DNA from: Athripsodes cinereus
Lineage: Eukaryota > Arthropoda > Insecta > Trichoptera > Leptoceridae
Assembly: GCA_947579605.1 (NCBI GenBank)
Contig: OX388307.1
Location: forward strand, 7,045,237-7,109,236
Direction of reading: 5' to 3'
DNA: 64,000 nucleotides
The translations under genes were made by a program, and so were the position numbers. Shown here piece after piece: positions 1 to 10,753 of this stretch (its first letter is position 1; each line of letters opens with the position of its first letter). The notes under the pieces were generated by a model, which saw only the letters and a program-made list of their open reading frames with translations, had not been told where the DNA came from and did no database searches.

Positions 1-189
1 GCTGGCCGGCCAAAATACCCCCGCGTGTGGAATCTTTTGACTACATTCCTTCGATGTCCCTCTATAGCCGAGAGAAGCAAACATATTAATAAAACATATA
101 TCTTTACAAAATAAATTAAATAAACAAGTTTTCTTAACCTAGGTTACAAAAGTAAAAAAAAAAATATATAAAAAATAAAAGTACAAATC

Positions 190-1224
190 TATTTACAAAA
201 TTGCATATATTATGGACCAAAAGCTGAGTTGAGGTGTCCAGAGATTTTTGTAGGTTTTCAGGCCGGCGAACCCGAGGGTCGCCGTTACCGGAGATTTTGC
301 AGAGACGCTTCCCTCCCTAAGGGACATCCCAACCAGACCTAATACTCTCCACCAAGGGAGACAGGACAACACAAAGACGAAAAAAAAAAAAACGAGTTCA
401 CCCGCGACAGCCACAACCACACAAGGTAAAATCAACCATCAAGCTCTCCTAAGTGAGCCTGGCTCACGCAGGAGATCCCACCGAGATACCCAGACATCTA
501 CAAACTCCAAAAAGGCCCTGAAGTTCCCAGGACAAGTCATCAACTCCGCAAACCAGAAGGGTCTAGGAGTGTCATCACTCATACTATCAATCATCATGTT
601 TCTTGCATCCATCATCAATGGGCACTCCCACAGGATGTGCCCCGCAGACTGAGCTCCCGTCCCACAAGCACACCACGGGTCGTCCGCAAGCCCAAGCTCA
701 AAGAGCTTGGCTTTTAGCTCCCCGTGGCCCGTCACCAACTGAACAGAAAAGTGGTCAAAGGACAGGAAACGCCTTTTAATCCTCTCTCTCACATCCGGGA
801 GAAAACCGTAGACAAGCCTAGCGGTTCTCCCCCGGTCCCATCTTTCTTGCCACACTTCCAACGTTCTCTCTCTAATTCGGCTGAATGCCCTACTTATTCC
901 CCCAATCCCGGATTCCGCTTGAACGGAAACACCGAGATGTTCTACTCTACCATCCGCCTTGATCTTACGTCTGGCCACACTGTCTAAGACTTCCAAATCG
1001 GCAGGCAGTACGCCAGCAATGACTGGAAGGCCATCGCTAGCGGCTGTACGATACGCACCAGTGACGGCGAGCAGCGAGAGTCTCTGTCCCCTCAAGACCG
1101 CCGTCGACACAGAGCCCACCAAGAGTCTGTGCGACCAAACACGGGCAGCATACGTGACTTGCGCCACGTACGTCGCCCGATATATGGCCCTCACAGTCCC
1201 CGACAAGTAAATAACCACAGTCAA
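190..1224 (-). mobile_element. R1-clade LINE, 5'-truncated 3' portion
   Basis: The element reads leftwards. It carries the last 261 codons of an R1-type ORF2, followed by a G/C-richer 3' untranslated stretch to about 190, where the sequence turns AT-rich. The reverse transcriptase core is missing, so this is a dead 5'-truncated copy. The exact 3' end is not visible; no poly(A) or TSD could be defined and it may run closer to the window edge. Upstream (above 1224) no further R1 coding is seen. Confidence 0.8.
439..1224 (-). pseudogene. R1-clade ORF2 C-terminal fragment
   Basis: A 261-residue open frame resembles the region after the reverse transcriptase in R1-clade LINEs. The stretch ATYVAQVTYAARVW near residue 17 and the block LLAVTGAYRT...LPVIAGVLPADLEV near residues 51-80 are typical of that clade. 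A CCHC-type knuckle lies at C185, C187, H196, C201, as expected near the ORF2 C-terminus. The frame ends at a TGA at 439-441. The first residues are probably a chance extension, because the endonuclease and the YADD box of a complete ORF2 are absent. The protein would not be functional alone. Assignment to R1 over LOA or I is by motif resemblance. Confidence 0.8.
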
Positions 1225-1301
1225 ATATGCACCGAGAAGAAAATTAGGTAGGTTCTAATTAAAACAGATTTCTTCTAAATAAATAAGTCCGTCAACATCA
1301 G

Positions 1302-1503
1302 TGGGCCTAGTCAAAACACATTTAAGCGTTACGTTTGCGTTTCGTTTTCGTTCGAATGTTGACGACGTTGCGAGAACGTGTCAATTTTCGTAGCTAAAAT
1401 ACACAAGTATAGGTACGAAAATTGATGCGTTCTCGCAACATCGTCTACATTTGAACGAAAACGAACGAAAACGTAATGCTAAAATGTATTTTGACTAGGT
1501 CCA
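1302..1503. mobile_element. PALR palindromic MITE, copy 1
   Basis: The two halves are inverted copies of each other. The left end reads TGGGCCTAGTCAAAACACAT and the right end is its near reverse complement; arms rich in ACGTT/CGAACG fold almost to the centre. CAG is present on both flanks (1299-1301 and 1504-1506), a possible 3-bp TSD. There is no coding capacity. Other copies lie at 42599, 53023, 62336 and 63334. Confidence 0.85.
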
Positions 1504-1529
1504 CAGAATTAAAAATATAATATTTTTAA

Positions 1530-1728
1530 AGAACGTTGTCCTTTTCGGTGCTCGGTCTGAACTTCTCTCTCTAACAATACACTGTTCCTGTGACATCAGC
1601 ATCTCGAATATGGTGGAAAGAGGTGGCTTAAATCATCAATCCCAGCTGCTTCAGAAGCGAATTGAAAACTGAACTCTTCACCGGCGCCCTTGAGACGGTC
1701 TAGGGACTGTTAAACGGCGTCAAAATAA
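1530..1728 (+). repeat. Family S interspersed repeat, copy 1
   Basis: This G/C-richer segment shares the block GAAC..C.CTCT...AATACAC.GTTCCT.TGACA with 42540-42590 and ends near an AATAAA-like stretch in both copies. It looks like the 3' end of a retroelement, but no protein family is recognisable. Confidence 0.5.
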
Positions 1729-1730
1729 AA

Positions 1731-1990
1731 CTACTACTACTACTACTATACCATCACGGCATATCCCACAAGTGGGGTAGCCAGCAGATCAGCTGTATGT
1801 AAGAAACATACAAACTGTCCTCTTCGTGCCAGTATAAAATCAAGACATTCAGGATGGGTGGCAAACCTCAACGCTGAATTTAAGATGTAAAATGTCTTAT
1901 TTTTTTCGAACACCTGCCTTTTACAGGACACTCGAAAACTTACGCAGAAGAGTGGGAGACCAATTCTTTACCGGGTGCTCCACGGGATAT
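1731..1990 (-). mobile_element. SINE-A copy (TAG)n-tailed, full length
   Basis: One of about 18 copies. On the minus strand it runs from the CGTGGAGCACCCGGTAAAGA head to the CCACTTGTGGGATATGCC tail and a (TAG)n microsatellite at 1731-1749. There is no long ORF. The 3' tail matches that of the RTE at 31518-32107, so this family is probably mobilised by RTE enzymes. A weak B-box-like GTGTTCGAA lies mid-element; no convincing A box was seen. Confidence 0.85.
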
Positions 1991-2028
1991 AAATAAAATC
2001 ATCATCATTATCATAAATAACAATCATT

Positions 2029-2195
2029 CGGTAACAATTCGGAGCAATTTCAGAGGAAATATTCAAATGAATGCCTTCATTACCCGTTCCAAGGAGGATA
2101 ACAAAGGCACTCATTCGAATATTTCTTCTGAGAATGCTCCGAATTCTCACCGAATGATTGAAGATCGATGATTGACCAGATTGACGTTTGCATCA
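2029..2195. mobile_element. Palindromic MITE relic (family of 29452-29642)
   Basis: Inverted arms carry the same CATTCGGAGCATT...AAATATTC.AATGAATGCC motifs as the intact copy at 29452-29642. The left outer arm is missing, so the copy is degraded. Confidence 0.75.
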
Positions 2196-2204
2196 AGGTG
2201 TGTG

Positions 2205-2262
2205 GACGCTGCTAATCGAGAAACATTTAATGCAAACCATAGAAGCAACCATTTTGGTTCTC
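2205..2262 (+). repeat. Family O fragment
   Basis: The segment contains AATCGAGAAACATTTAATGC and CATAGAAGCAACCATTT, identical to 61195-61240. It abuts the palindromic relic on its left. Confidence 0.7.
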
Positions 2263-3414
2263 CAACAGAGATGACTGATTGATTTTGCCATCTGCACGTT
2301 GTGCTCAAGTCCGGTTGAACAATGGAGGATTAATAAAAATATTCTAAACATCAATACTATTCTTTTCCAAAGGCTCCATGACAATACTTTATTTTTCAAT
2401 AATAGTTTATTTTCAGCACTTTGTGCATTAATGAATAAAACAGGTTTTCATTTTTCGAGTCATTTTGAAAAAAAAAAAACACAAATAATTTGTCTGTGTC
2501 TCTGTCTGAACTATGAAGTGTAAAAAATAACAAAAGAAGTATTTATCTAATATTCAACAAAGTGAATATAATTATTTATATATACTTCATCTTGTATTGT
2601 ATTTTGAGGAATGAATACAATTTGAAAATTATTGTATAGGTACAATATGAAAATTAGACATAGGCGATCCAACTCTCCACAGGAGCCCGGGCACATAAGA
2701 TTCGCAGGCCTTTTTATGAAATGATATTTACAATTTTTTTTTCACATAATAGTTTTTCTGTATATGCATGTTACCAGCAGAAAACCATAAATACATAATA
2801 TTCTTGGATTGAATTCCACATTGAGGTAGTCTTAACTTAAAAAAATAATGAAATACGAGTAGAATTTTAATTTTTGATAATCAATTTTGAACATTTATTT
2901 GCAATGAATTACATCTTCAGAGGACAAAAATAGGAGTTCAGTGGACAAAAATAATCTCGATTGATAATAATAAACGTTTTTCTGATCTTTATACTCTATT
3001 GGTGTATTGTTGTATCTAATATGTCTAAATTTGTTATTATACATATTTATGCTTCTAATTATAATGTCCGCCTCGACAGAAGCTTCTAGCCTAGTGAGGT
3101 GGCAAAGTGGAATAAATTGTATTGCCATAATTATGCATATTTGAACTGTATTGTATTGTATAATTATGCTTATTTGAGGAAAGAAATGAATTTGAATTAT
3201 GTACCTAAAATGCATGTAGGTACTTATTGATTATTATTGTTGTATATTATGTGACTCATTTCTTAAAAACGTCTATACCAAGAATGTGCAAATAAATATT
3301 TATTTTATAAAAATATAACACTAAAATATGCTAGTATCAGTTTTATAAAGTTTTATACTAATAATTTAAGACATTAATGTTGTTGACCGAAGGTACTTGT
3401 TGGAAGTCCATTTC
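2263..3414. other. No feature recognised
   Basis: AT-rich sequence with homopolymer runs. The open frames are short, lack family motifs, and lie in low-complexity DNA. Confidence 0.5.
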
Positions 3415-3526
3415 AAGATAATTGAAAAAAACACAATATGTAGTACGCGAAGTTAATAAAGTCATTTGGAAGTTAATATACATGTACATATGTATATGTA
3501 CATATTGTGTTTTTTTCAATTATCTT
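3415..3526. mobile_element. Short foldback element with 28-bp perfect inverted repeats
   Basis: AAGATAATTGAAAAAAACAC and the following eight bases at 3415-3442 recur exactly inverted at 3499-3526, with a 56-bp loop. It is most simply a small MITE; no TSD is clear. Confidence 0.75.
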
Positions 3527-3966
3527 AATATTTTAAGACATAGGCTTTCATGTCGATCTTCTAATAATAATTTTCGCTTTACGCTTTTGTTCGCTTTCAT
3601 ATCACGACCGACTCCAACATGTCAAGCACATTCTAGCATAATTTTTATACGTTTTAAAAATACTCCATTTTTGTTTTTACGACAACGCAATGGAAATGCA
3701 GTAATCAATACACTTCCGTGAAATTTTCTATGATAAATGAAATATGACACCTATAATCATCAGTGGGCCCTTAGTTCTTCCTTCTATTGAACCGCCACTG
3801 TCCAATACTATTTGATTTTTTTTTGCAATTTTTAATGCGATTATTTACATTACAATGCAGTCTTGCAAAAAATATGTTTCAAATAAAAAATAAATAAAAA
3901 AATGTAAGTAATAAATAATTTCAATGAACAGATCATGACAAAGTGCATGTTTTTGGTAATTCAATG
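3527..3966. other. No feature recognised
   Basis: AT-rich spacer between the foldback element and the RTE copy. The 99-residue open frame at 3422-3721 begins inside the foldback and has no family signature. Confidence 0.4.
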
Positions 3967-3974
3967 ACAAATTT

Positions 3975-4346
3975 TCATACATACATATCAACACGCCGCT
4001 TCCCTCGTGGGGAAGGCAGAAAGGATCGAGCGCCATACTTCTTTCTTCTATCCTTGCATACCTACACCTTTCGCTTCCGCCACAGTCATACAATTCCTCA
4101 TGCATACTCTCCTATTTGATGAGCTCAACACATGTTCATCCGGTAAGATCTGGTTAAGGTGATCTTGCCATTTGATCCTCGGACGGCCACGACTCTAAGC
4201 ACCATTCCTCTGAACCAAATATATCTTCTTAATCATTCGGTCCTCGTTCATTCTTTCCACATGCCCAAACCATCGTAACTTATTTACATTCACATCTTTG
4301 TTACTACACCAACTTTCATTCCACATTTCTCTCGTATTTATCACAT
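3975..4346 (-). mobile_element. RTE-like LINE 3' end, (ATGT)n tail, with TSD
   Basis: On the minus strand this matches the 3' part of the RTE at 31518-32107: NVNKLRWFGHVERMNEDRM, then a KIYL..RNGA-type segment, RSILSAYP-like coding, and a GCGGCGTG tail running into ATGTATGTATG. Frameshifts break the reading frame. ACAAATTT flanks both sides (3967-3974 and 4347-4354), an 8-bp TSD. The 3' end can form a CTTCCC/GGGAAG hairpin. Confidence 0.85.
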
Positions 4347-4502
4347 ACAAATTTAATATTAAAAAAAAAAAAAAAAATTTCACTCATACAATGCGTACAT
4401 ATAATACTAATCACATACAAACAAACATCTCAAAGATAAGAAAACAGGACAACATCAACATACTTAGTGCAATAGAAAAAATATACAAATATTAATATTT
4501 GT

Positions 4503-4754
4503 CGGCCGGTGTGGCGCGGAGGTAATGCTCTTGCCTTTGAGTCACGAGGTCCCGGGTTCGATTCCCGGCCAGGGCAAAGTGAAGAATGACCTTTTTCAAA
4601 TTGTCGTGGGTCTGGGTGTTACATGTATATGTGTGTAGTGCATTGTATATGTGTGTATCGTCGCGTTAGTACCCACAATACAAGATTCATCTTAGTTTGG
4701 GACTAGCTCGATCTGTGTGAATTGTCTATGTATGTTATGTTATGTTATGTTATT
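4503..4754 (+). mobile_element. SINE-C full-length copy, tRNA-derived head
   Basis: The first 70 bases look like a tRNA gene: an A-box-like TGGCGCGGAGGT at 4512-4523 and a B box GGTTCGATTCC at 4555-4565. A body follows (AAGTGAAGAATGACC..., TTAGTTTGGGACTAGCTCGA) and an (ATGTT)n tail. The body and tail distinguish it from a real tRNA gene. An inverted copy sits at 5205-5460. Confidence 0.9.
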
Positions 4755-4817
4755 AAGTTCACATGAATACAATAATTATAATGAATGTTCCCAACTCCTC
4801 AAGTCATTCGTATAAAG

Positions 4818-5073
4818 CAGCGGTTTTCAAAGCAGGGGGGGGGGCGCAGAGACCTTCAAAGGGGGGCGCAGAGACCTTCAAAGGGGGGTGCGGGCCACCT
4901 GTAGTGGACCTTATTTAGAGATAAAGTGAGCTACTCACACAACTATGTAAACAACGTTCGTAGGTAGGTACTGTTCTAGTCTCGTAAAAAACCTAAAAAA
5001 AATCGGGGAGGGGGGGCGGAAATATGTTTTGGTAGGAAAGGGGGCGCGGCCCAAATAAGTTAGGGAACCCCTG
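4818..5073. mobile_element. hAT-like non-autonomous element with 8-bp TSD
   Basis: The ends read CAGCGGTTTTCAAAG and AGGGAACCCCTG, the CAG...CTG form typical of hAT elements. GTATAAAG is repeated perfectly on both flanks (4810-4817 and 5074-5081). G-rich internal repeats (GGGGGGCGCAGAGACCTTCA, twice) fill the left part. No transposase is present. Confidence 0.9.
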
Positions 5074-5204
5074 GTATAAAGCAATAATATTTAAACGATT
5101 ATCAACTTTAATAATACAAATCGTGAATACAGCGGGATCAAGTATCTAATTAATATTTTAACTTTTATCATTAAGTACCTACCTACTTATATTAATGTTT
5201 AATT

Positions 5205-5460
5205 ACATAACATAACATAACATAACATGTATAGACAATTCACACAGACCGAGCTAGTCCCAAACTAAGATGTGAATCTTGTATTATGGGTACTAACGCG
5301 ACGATACACATATATACAATGCACTACACACATATACATGTAACACCCAGACCCAGGACAATCTGAAAAAGGTCATTCTTCATTTTGCCCTGGCCGGGAA
5401 TCGAACCCGGGACCTAGTGACTCAAAGGCAAGTGCGTTAGCCTCCACGCCACACCGGCCA
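5205..5460 (-). mobile_element. SINE-C full-length copy, inverted
   Basis: Reverse complement of the 4503-4754 SINE with the same B box (GGTTCGATTCC), body and (ATGTT)n tail. The two copies form a large inverted repeat around the hAT-like element. Confidence 0.9.
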
Positions 5461-5727
5461 CATAGGCATAATGTAGTTATTTTTACCGAAGTACTACATT
5501 ATGCCTATTACCGAAGTACCGAAGTAAATGATTTCAACAAACACAAACACAGCCTCTGAAACCTGAAACCCATCACTCCTAACCCCCCCCCTTTTTCCCC
5601 CTTTTCCTTTCCCTTTATGCATGTATGTTTGTTTTTTTTTTTTTTTGCAGTCTCTCCCTTTTTATATATATGTGTGTATGTTTTTTATTTTCATCATATG
5701 TTTGTTTATTTTTTTAAGTTAATACTT

Positions 5728-5869
5728 TTGGGTTAGTTGGAAGAGATCGCGCCTTTGCGATAAACTCGCCCTCTGTATATTGATTGTATTTAATTTGAAT
5801 GTATACCTTTTATGTAATTGTTTTTTATCAATGTACAGTAAAGAATGAATAAATAAATAAATAAAATAA
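5728..5869 (+). mobile_element. Family D LINE 3' end
   Basis: The block GGGTTAGTTGGAAGAGATCG...GCGATAAACTCGCCCTCTG, then TGTACAGTAAAGAATGAATA and an (AATA)n tail. The same block recurs in at least six places on both strands, always near an AATA-type or AT-rich end, as expected for a 5'-truncated LINE or SINE 3' terminus. Confidence 0.75.
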
Positions 5870-6184
5870 AGTACCTTTACCGAATTACCTCATAAATACC
5901 TACTCGACGCATTTCCGAATTCCAATAAGATACTTGAAGAAGTACCGTAACTGCGTTATTAGTTAAGTACTTGATTGTATCTTATTCTAGTTCATATACT
6001 TACTTACAACTTCATATTAAATTTTGATTTTCATTAAATAAATGAGAATTTTACTTGCACAACGTATCATGAATTTTACCTACTAACTTCTTGAGGTGAA
6101 TGCAGAAAATGTGTCTCGACGTTTACAAATTGATAGGTATAAGAAATAAATAAACAGTTTTGTCTAAAAATAATAATAAAAATA

Positions 6185-6400
6185 CAATATCAGGAATAGA
6201 TGTAAACAAACTTTATACATCTATAGCTATACAATATTAGGAATACATGTAAACAAACTTTATACATCTATGCAATATTAGGAATAGATGTAAACAAACT
6301 TTATACATCTATAGCTATACAATATTAGGAATAGATGTAAACAAACTCTATACATCTATGCAATATTAGGAATAGATGTAAACAAACTTTATACATCTAA
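6185..6400. repeat. Tandem repeat with 47/41-bp alternating units
   Basis: Five units start at 6185, 6232, 6273, 6320 and 6361. Each carries ATTAGGAATAGATGTAAACA and a TATACATCTA motif that can pair with its own GATGTA. The 47-bp units have an extra AGCTATA, so the true period is 88 bp (about 2.5 copies). Confidence 0.9.
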
Positions 6401-6449
6401 GTTTTTGAATGAAGAAGTAAAAAAAAACGAATGTAATAAATGTTTAGAA

Positions 6450-6643
6450 CAGTGATTCCCAAACTATGGTACGCGTGCCACCAGTGGTACGCGACAATTA
6501 TTCAGGTGGTACGTAACCAGCCATAGCCATAGAACATACACAGTAAATAATTAGATAAAACGTTTTTAAATTCAATAAAGTGGTACGCAACTGATTTATA
6601 ATTTCTTGTGTGGTACGCGAAAATAAAAGTTTGGGAACCACTG
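6450..6643. mobile_element. hAT-like MITE with 8-bp TSD
   Basis: The ends are CAGTGATTCCCAAACT and AGTTTGGGAACCACTG, near-perfect inverted repeats. GTTTAGAA is duplicated exactly at 6442-6449 and 6644-6651. GGTACGCG-type motifs repeat inside. No coding capacity. Confidence 0.95.
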
Positions 6644-6663
6644 GTTTAGAATATTAAATTTAC

Positions 6664-6750
6664 ATTTTTTTTTTTATTTAACTGAATTTGGGCACAGATT
6701 TGCACAATGTTACATTGTGTTAACATGGTTCTGCAAACTGGGTTAGGAGA
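6664..6750 (-). repeat. Family O fragment (probable)
   Basis: TTTGCACAATGTTACATTGT followed by ACATGGTTCTGCAA resembles 29727-29772 and the inverse of 61010-61050. Short and diverged. Confidence 0.45.
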
Positions 6751-9400
6751 ATGTAAAAGGGTGAAGAACTTTTAAGAAATATGTAAAAAATAGTTCATTT
6801 ATCGCAATTTAGTCAACACAGTCGAAACGAGAGACTATTCTACCCCGAATGGGACTTCTAAATATAGGTGTTACTTGGTATGGGGATATGGGTAATCCCC
6901 CAGAACCCCCAATAGTTCTAGCTGACTAATAACAGATAAAATGAGATCTCATGTTTTCTACCCCCATCCCTCATCACAAAAGCAATAAACCCAACCCCAT
7001 AACCCCTAAAAGTATAGTTTTGAAACTTGACTGTAATATGTTAAAATGGTTATTTATTTCTCCTTACCTTGGTAACCTGTCCTCTCCTCCTTATCTCCAA
7101 GAGTATCCAGGGTAACATAGCCGTGGAGAATCTTCTATCCACGGCCGTGAAGCCAAAATATTCCACAGAGGATAATTTGGTTTTCATTTTGAAGCCACAC
7201 AATCCACACAATCACACAAAAATAATCACACTTTTTCTTATTTTTTAAATAAATAGGTATTGTCTATTACTTTTTTTTTATCTCATTTTTCTGTCCTTTT
7301 TGTTCTAATTTTTGAATAGGCACACATGTTTGATTATAATAATTTAATAAGTATATTTTCTAAAGTTTTTAGAAATAAATTTGAATCTCTAGGTATTTAC
7401 ATAAAATCCTATAAATAAGATTTGCATAACTTATTATAAATGCACTTGTTAAATATACATAAATATTTTAATCCTCAAATTAATTTTGATTTCCTTGTAT
7501 TTTTATTTCAGTGAATTTATGCAGATTTCTTAGAAAATAATTTGGGTATTTATTTTACTAAATATTTCTTTAACGTCTTCACAGTAAGCAATATGCTTAT
7601 GTCGTGAAAGCGCAGTAAGTCGGTATCGGTATACAAATCAAGAATTTTCCAAGACTGCGTCTGCGATGCTATTATCAGGAAAAATATTTGATATCAGTCC
7701 AATTAATAAATAAATATTTGTTGACTTTCGATTTATAAAGAGATTATAACAAATATCTTAAAACATGTTCCATATTCTTAAATAATAATATTACATAGAT
7801 ACCTAGTAATTGTCACCCATTCTAAATATAGTTATATTTTATGAATGGTACATAATATGTAAGAAATAACATAAGTAAGTATACAAGTTAGCTGGCTACC
7901 TAATATTTAGAAAAAAGTAATCATAATGATTGTAAGTATATATCAATAGACAGAATATGTAGATAAAAAAAAATAGGTTATATTTTGATAAGTAGGTTAA
8001 ATTTAATTAAATATGTATTTTACTTAAAACGCTGTACAGTTTTTTAAACATTAAATGACGTTGTTTTTAACATATTTTTAATGTATGTATAATAACATTT
8101 TCCAATTGTTTTTGCCAAAAAACTTGTCTGTCAATGAAAGCAATACAATTATTATAAGCGACTACGTTCTGTAAAACTAACTCGATAATTACCACGAAAA
8201 GACACCCACATTTTTCTATCGGTTTTTGTATGGAATTTACTAAATAACCGGTATTTTTTAACTAAAAACGTTTAAGTATAAGTGTCACACATGTCATCAT
8301 GAAAAAACGTTGAACAAGTAACAAAATTGAATTATTTTACAAAAATCAATAAAACTTACAAGAAAATTTAGAGGAAAATTCTTACATGATCACTAAAAAT
8401 AATATTGAATAATATTTTAAACTTATTACGAAGTGATTCTCTGATTTGAATTGAACAAATATTTATTATTTATGTTATTATTAACACTTTCACTGAAAAG
8501 AAAGTTTATTTTTATTTATACCCACAAAATCAAACAAAGTTATACATATTATTTTAAATGAGTTATTTTATTGGTAATGCGTAAATGAACACTTTGTACC
8601 ATTTCTTTTTGATTTAAAACATGTGTTTAAACCGGTAAGGTAAAATAATAAATGGTAATAATGTTACAAAATCAAGAATAAACAAGAAATGCTCAGAGAA
8701 ACATTACACATTAATACAAGAACACAACACGACAGTATAATATACTTATTTTATAGCACATGAACCATACAAATACATACCTACCCACATTTGACAGGTA
8801 ATGCATTTTCATCGAGCGGCAACACTCGGCCATCTAGCGAAGAAAATTCATAGCTGATAAGTGGTTTGAATCTTTACTACCACCTGTAATATTTAGATAT
8901 GTAAATAATAGATGTCTCTAACTTATTATTTTTCTTCTTCGAATTTGTACAAGCTGCTGCTAAAGAATACTTAAAAGAAAATAAATAATCATAAGTTATA
9001 TTAATTAAAAAAACTATTTTCATAAGAATATATATTTTATAAAGAAGGTAGTTCACCGTGTAGGACCTTTTTAAGTCACCATTTTAAGGAATCTGCGATT
9101 CAATAAAAAATCTGTGTTTCTCTCGTAAAATAAAATTAATTTTCATTGGCCATCCTTTTAAATCTAAAGACCAGACAATGAATGAAAAATTCAGGAACTA
9201 AGTGAATTTCGTACTGAAAAGTGTATTTTTAGTTACTAAATGCGAAAACTAAATACTTATCTCATAATACCTAATTATCTGATGAATTTAAACATAGGTA
9301 ATCTTATATAGTACCCATCCCAATTGTCTGGCTGTCTAATGATGCGCATAATTTTATGATATTGTAACTATATTTAAATATGGGAACTAATTATTTGTAC
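6751..9400. other. Longest stretch without a recognised repeat
   Basis: About 2.6 kb of AT-rich DNA with no ORF of note, no repeat shared with the rest of the window and no RNA gene I can see. It may be unique host intergenic or intronic sequence. A slightly G/C-richer patch lies at 8770-8880, without coding signs. Confidence 0.5.
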
Positions 9401-10165
9401 GGCTATTAATCCATTCGTTCAGCAAGAAAAAAATCAGCATTTAAGTCATTTGCACAGCAAACAATGTTTTCATCGGCAATAAATAAAAAAATAAGCGCAA
9501 CACTTGTTTTACAACCAAACTTGGTTATATCGGCAAATTAAAAAAAATTACCAGCTTAATAAATACTCGCACAACAAAATAATTAATTGACCAGCAGAAT
9601 TGTTATTTGAGCAGCAGAATTATTATTTGAGCAGCAGAATTATTATTTGACCGGCAGAAAATATTAGATGAACAATATTTTTCACACACCAATTTACCTT
9701 CGGATCCACATGAAGTTTTTGTGATTTCTTACCAAATTAATGATGACTTCGAAAATAATGCCAGTTTCCGCTTTGCTATATTAACGAAATATCTAACTGA
9801 AATGTCGAAAAACGCTAGTGTCGTTCATTCAAATGCTACATATAAAATCACATAAAAAGATGCTACGTACAAAGATTTATTATTTGAACAAGATTAAAAA
9901 TTTAGCTTTCACAAGTTTAATTAAAATTAGCTCACGGTTTGCTGCTCATTTATTTATTTTGCTGGACAAATAATCATTATGCCGGTCAAATAATAATTTT
10001 GCTGGTCGATTAAATTTAAAGTTTTACAATATCATATTATTTGCAATAGAAATATAATATTCTCGCTGGGCATAAGAAGCAAATCAACATGATATATTTA
10101 TCGGCAGAATACATTTTTCTGCTGAACATAACATCAATATTATGCTGATCGTTTAAATGATAGCC
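9401..10165. mobile_element. Inverted-array element of unknown class
   Basis: The outer ends GGCTATTAATCCATTCGTTC and the inverse of ATCGTTTAAATGATAGCC match imperfectly. Inside lie mirror-image arrays of a roughly 20-bp unit, AGCAGAATTATTATTTGACC-like at 9583-9660 and its reverse complement at 9939-10012. The central 280 bp are not repetitive. No TSD was found, so the ends are approximate. Confidence 0.65.
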
Positions 10166-10397
10166 TTTAAATATCTGTAAACTATGAAAAGTAGTGACTT
10201 GATTATACTTAGGTACTTCTTAAAATGTATGTATATTTTGATGGAACATAAAAAAGTTTATTCAGGTAGCAGTATACCATAAAAATATATTTTCCAGGCT
10301 GTCAGAAATGTTGAAAACTCTCATTTGATAAAAATAAGTTTTCGATTGAAAGAGAGCCTTCATTTACAAAATGACACTTATTCATCACATCCCTGCA

Positions 10398-10604
10398 GGG
10401 TTACTCTTGACAAAACTAAACACGATCTTAATCTAGTCTTGATCTTGATCATACGACGCACGAAGGGACTATGGTCAAAAACACCGCGCTACCGCTAACG
10501 CGCGATCGTTTTGCGTGTATTTTTGGCCAATAGTCACTTCGTGCGTCGTATAATCAAGATCGAGACTAGATTAAGATCGTGTTTAGTTTTGTCAAGAGTA
10601 GCCC
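10398..10604 (-). mobile_element. PAL207 palindromic MITE, copy 1
   Basis: 207-bp near-perfect palindrome with ends GGGTTACTCTTGACAAAACT. TGCA (10394-10397) and TGCT (10605-10608) flank it, a 4-bp TSD with one change. Its asymmetric centre is inverted relative to the copies at 31046 and 45791. Non-coding. Confidence 0.9.
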
Positions 10605-10753
10605 TGCTGCTTTGATATTCAGTCTTTCATAGGAAAATAAATTGCAAGAAGCTAATTACTATAAAAGGTAATTTTATAAACATACATTCAATTTTTTCAG
10701 TAGTGATAACATGAAAGTTCAGTTTTACACATAATTATATTGAAATGATTTAA

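Noticed and set aside
193..435. Hydrophobic 80-residue minus-strand frame
   Set aside because: Falls in the R1 3' UTR; the hydrophobic run comes from a T-rich stretch.
724..1210. Two plus-strand frames over the R1 fragment
   Set aside because: Shadows of the recognisable minus-strand ORF2 C-terminus.
4503..4575. A tRNA gene
   Set aside because: A and B boxes are present but the sequence continues as a SINE body with an (ATGTT)n tail, and an inverted copy exists at 5205-5460.
4735..4754. Telomeric repeat
   Set aside because: The ATGTT pentamer is a SINE tail; insect telomeres use TTAGG.
9583..10012. CRISPR-like array
   Set aside because: Units are degenerate and inverted, there are no unique spacers, and the genome is eukaryotic.
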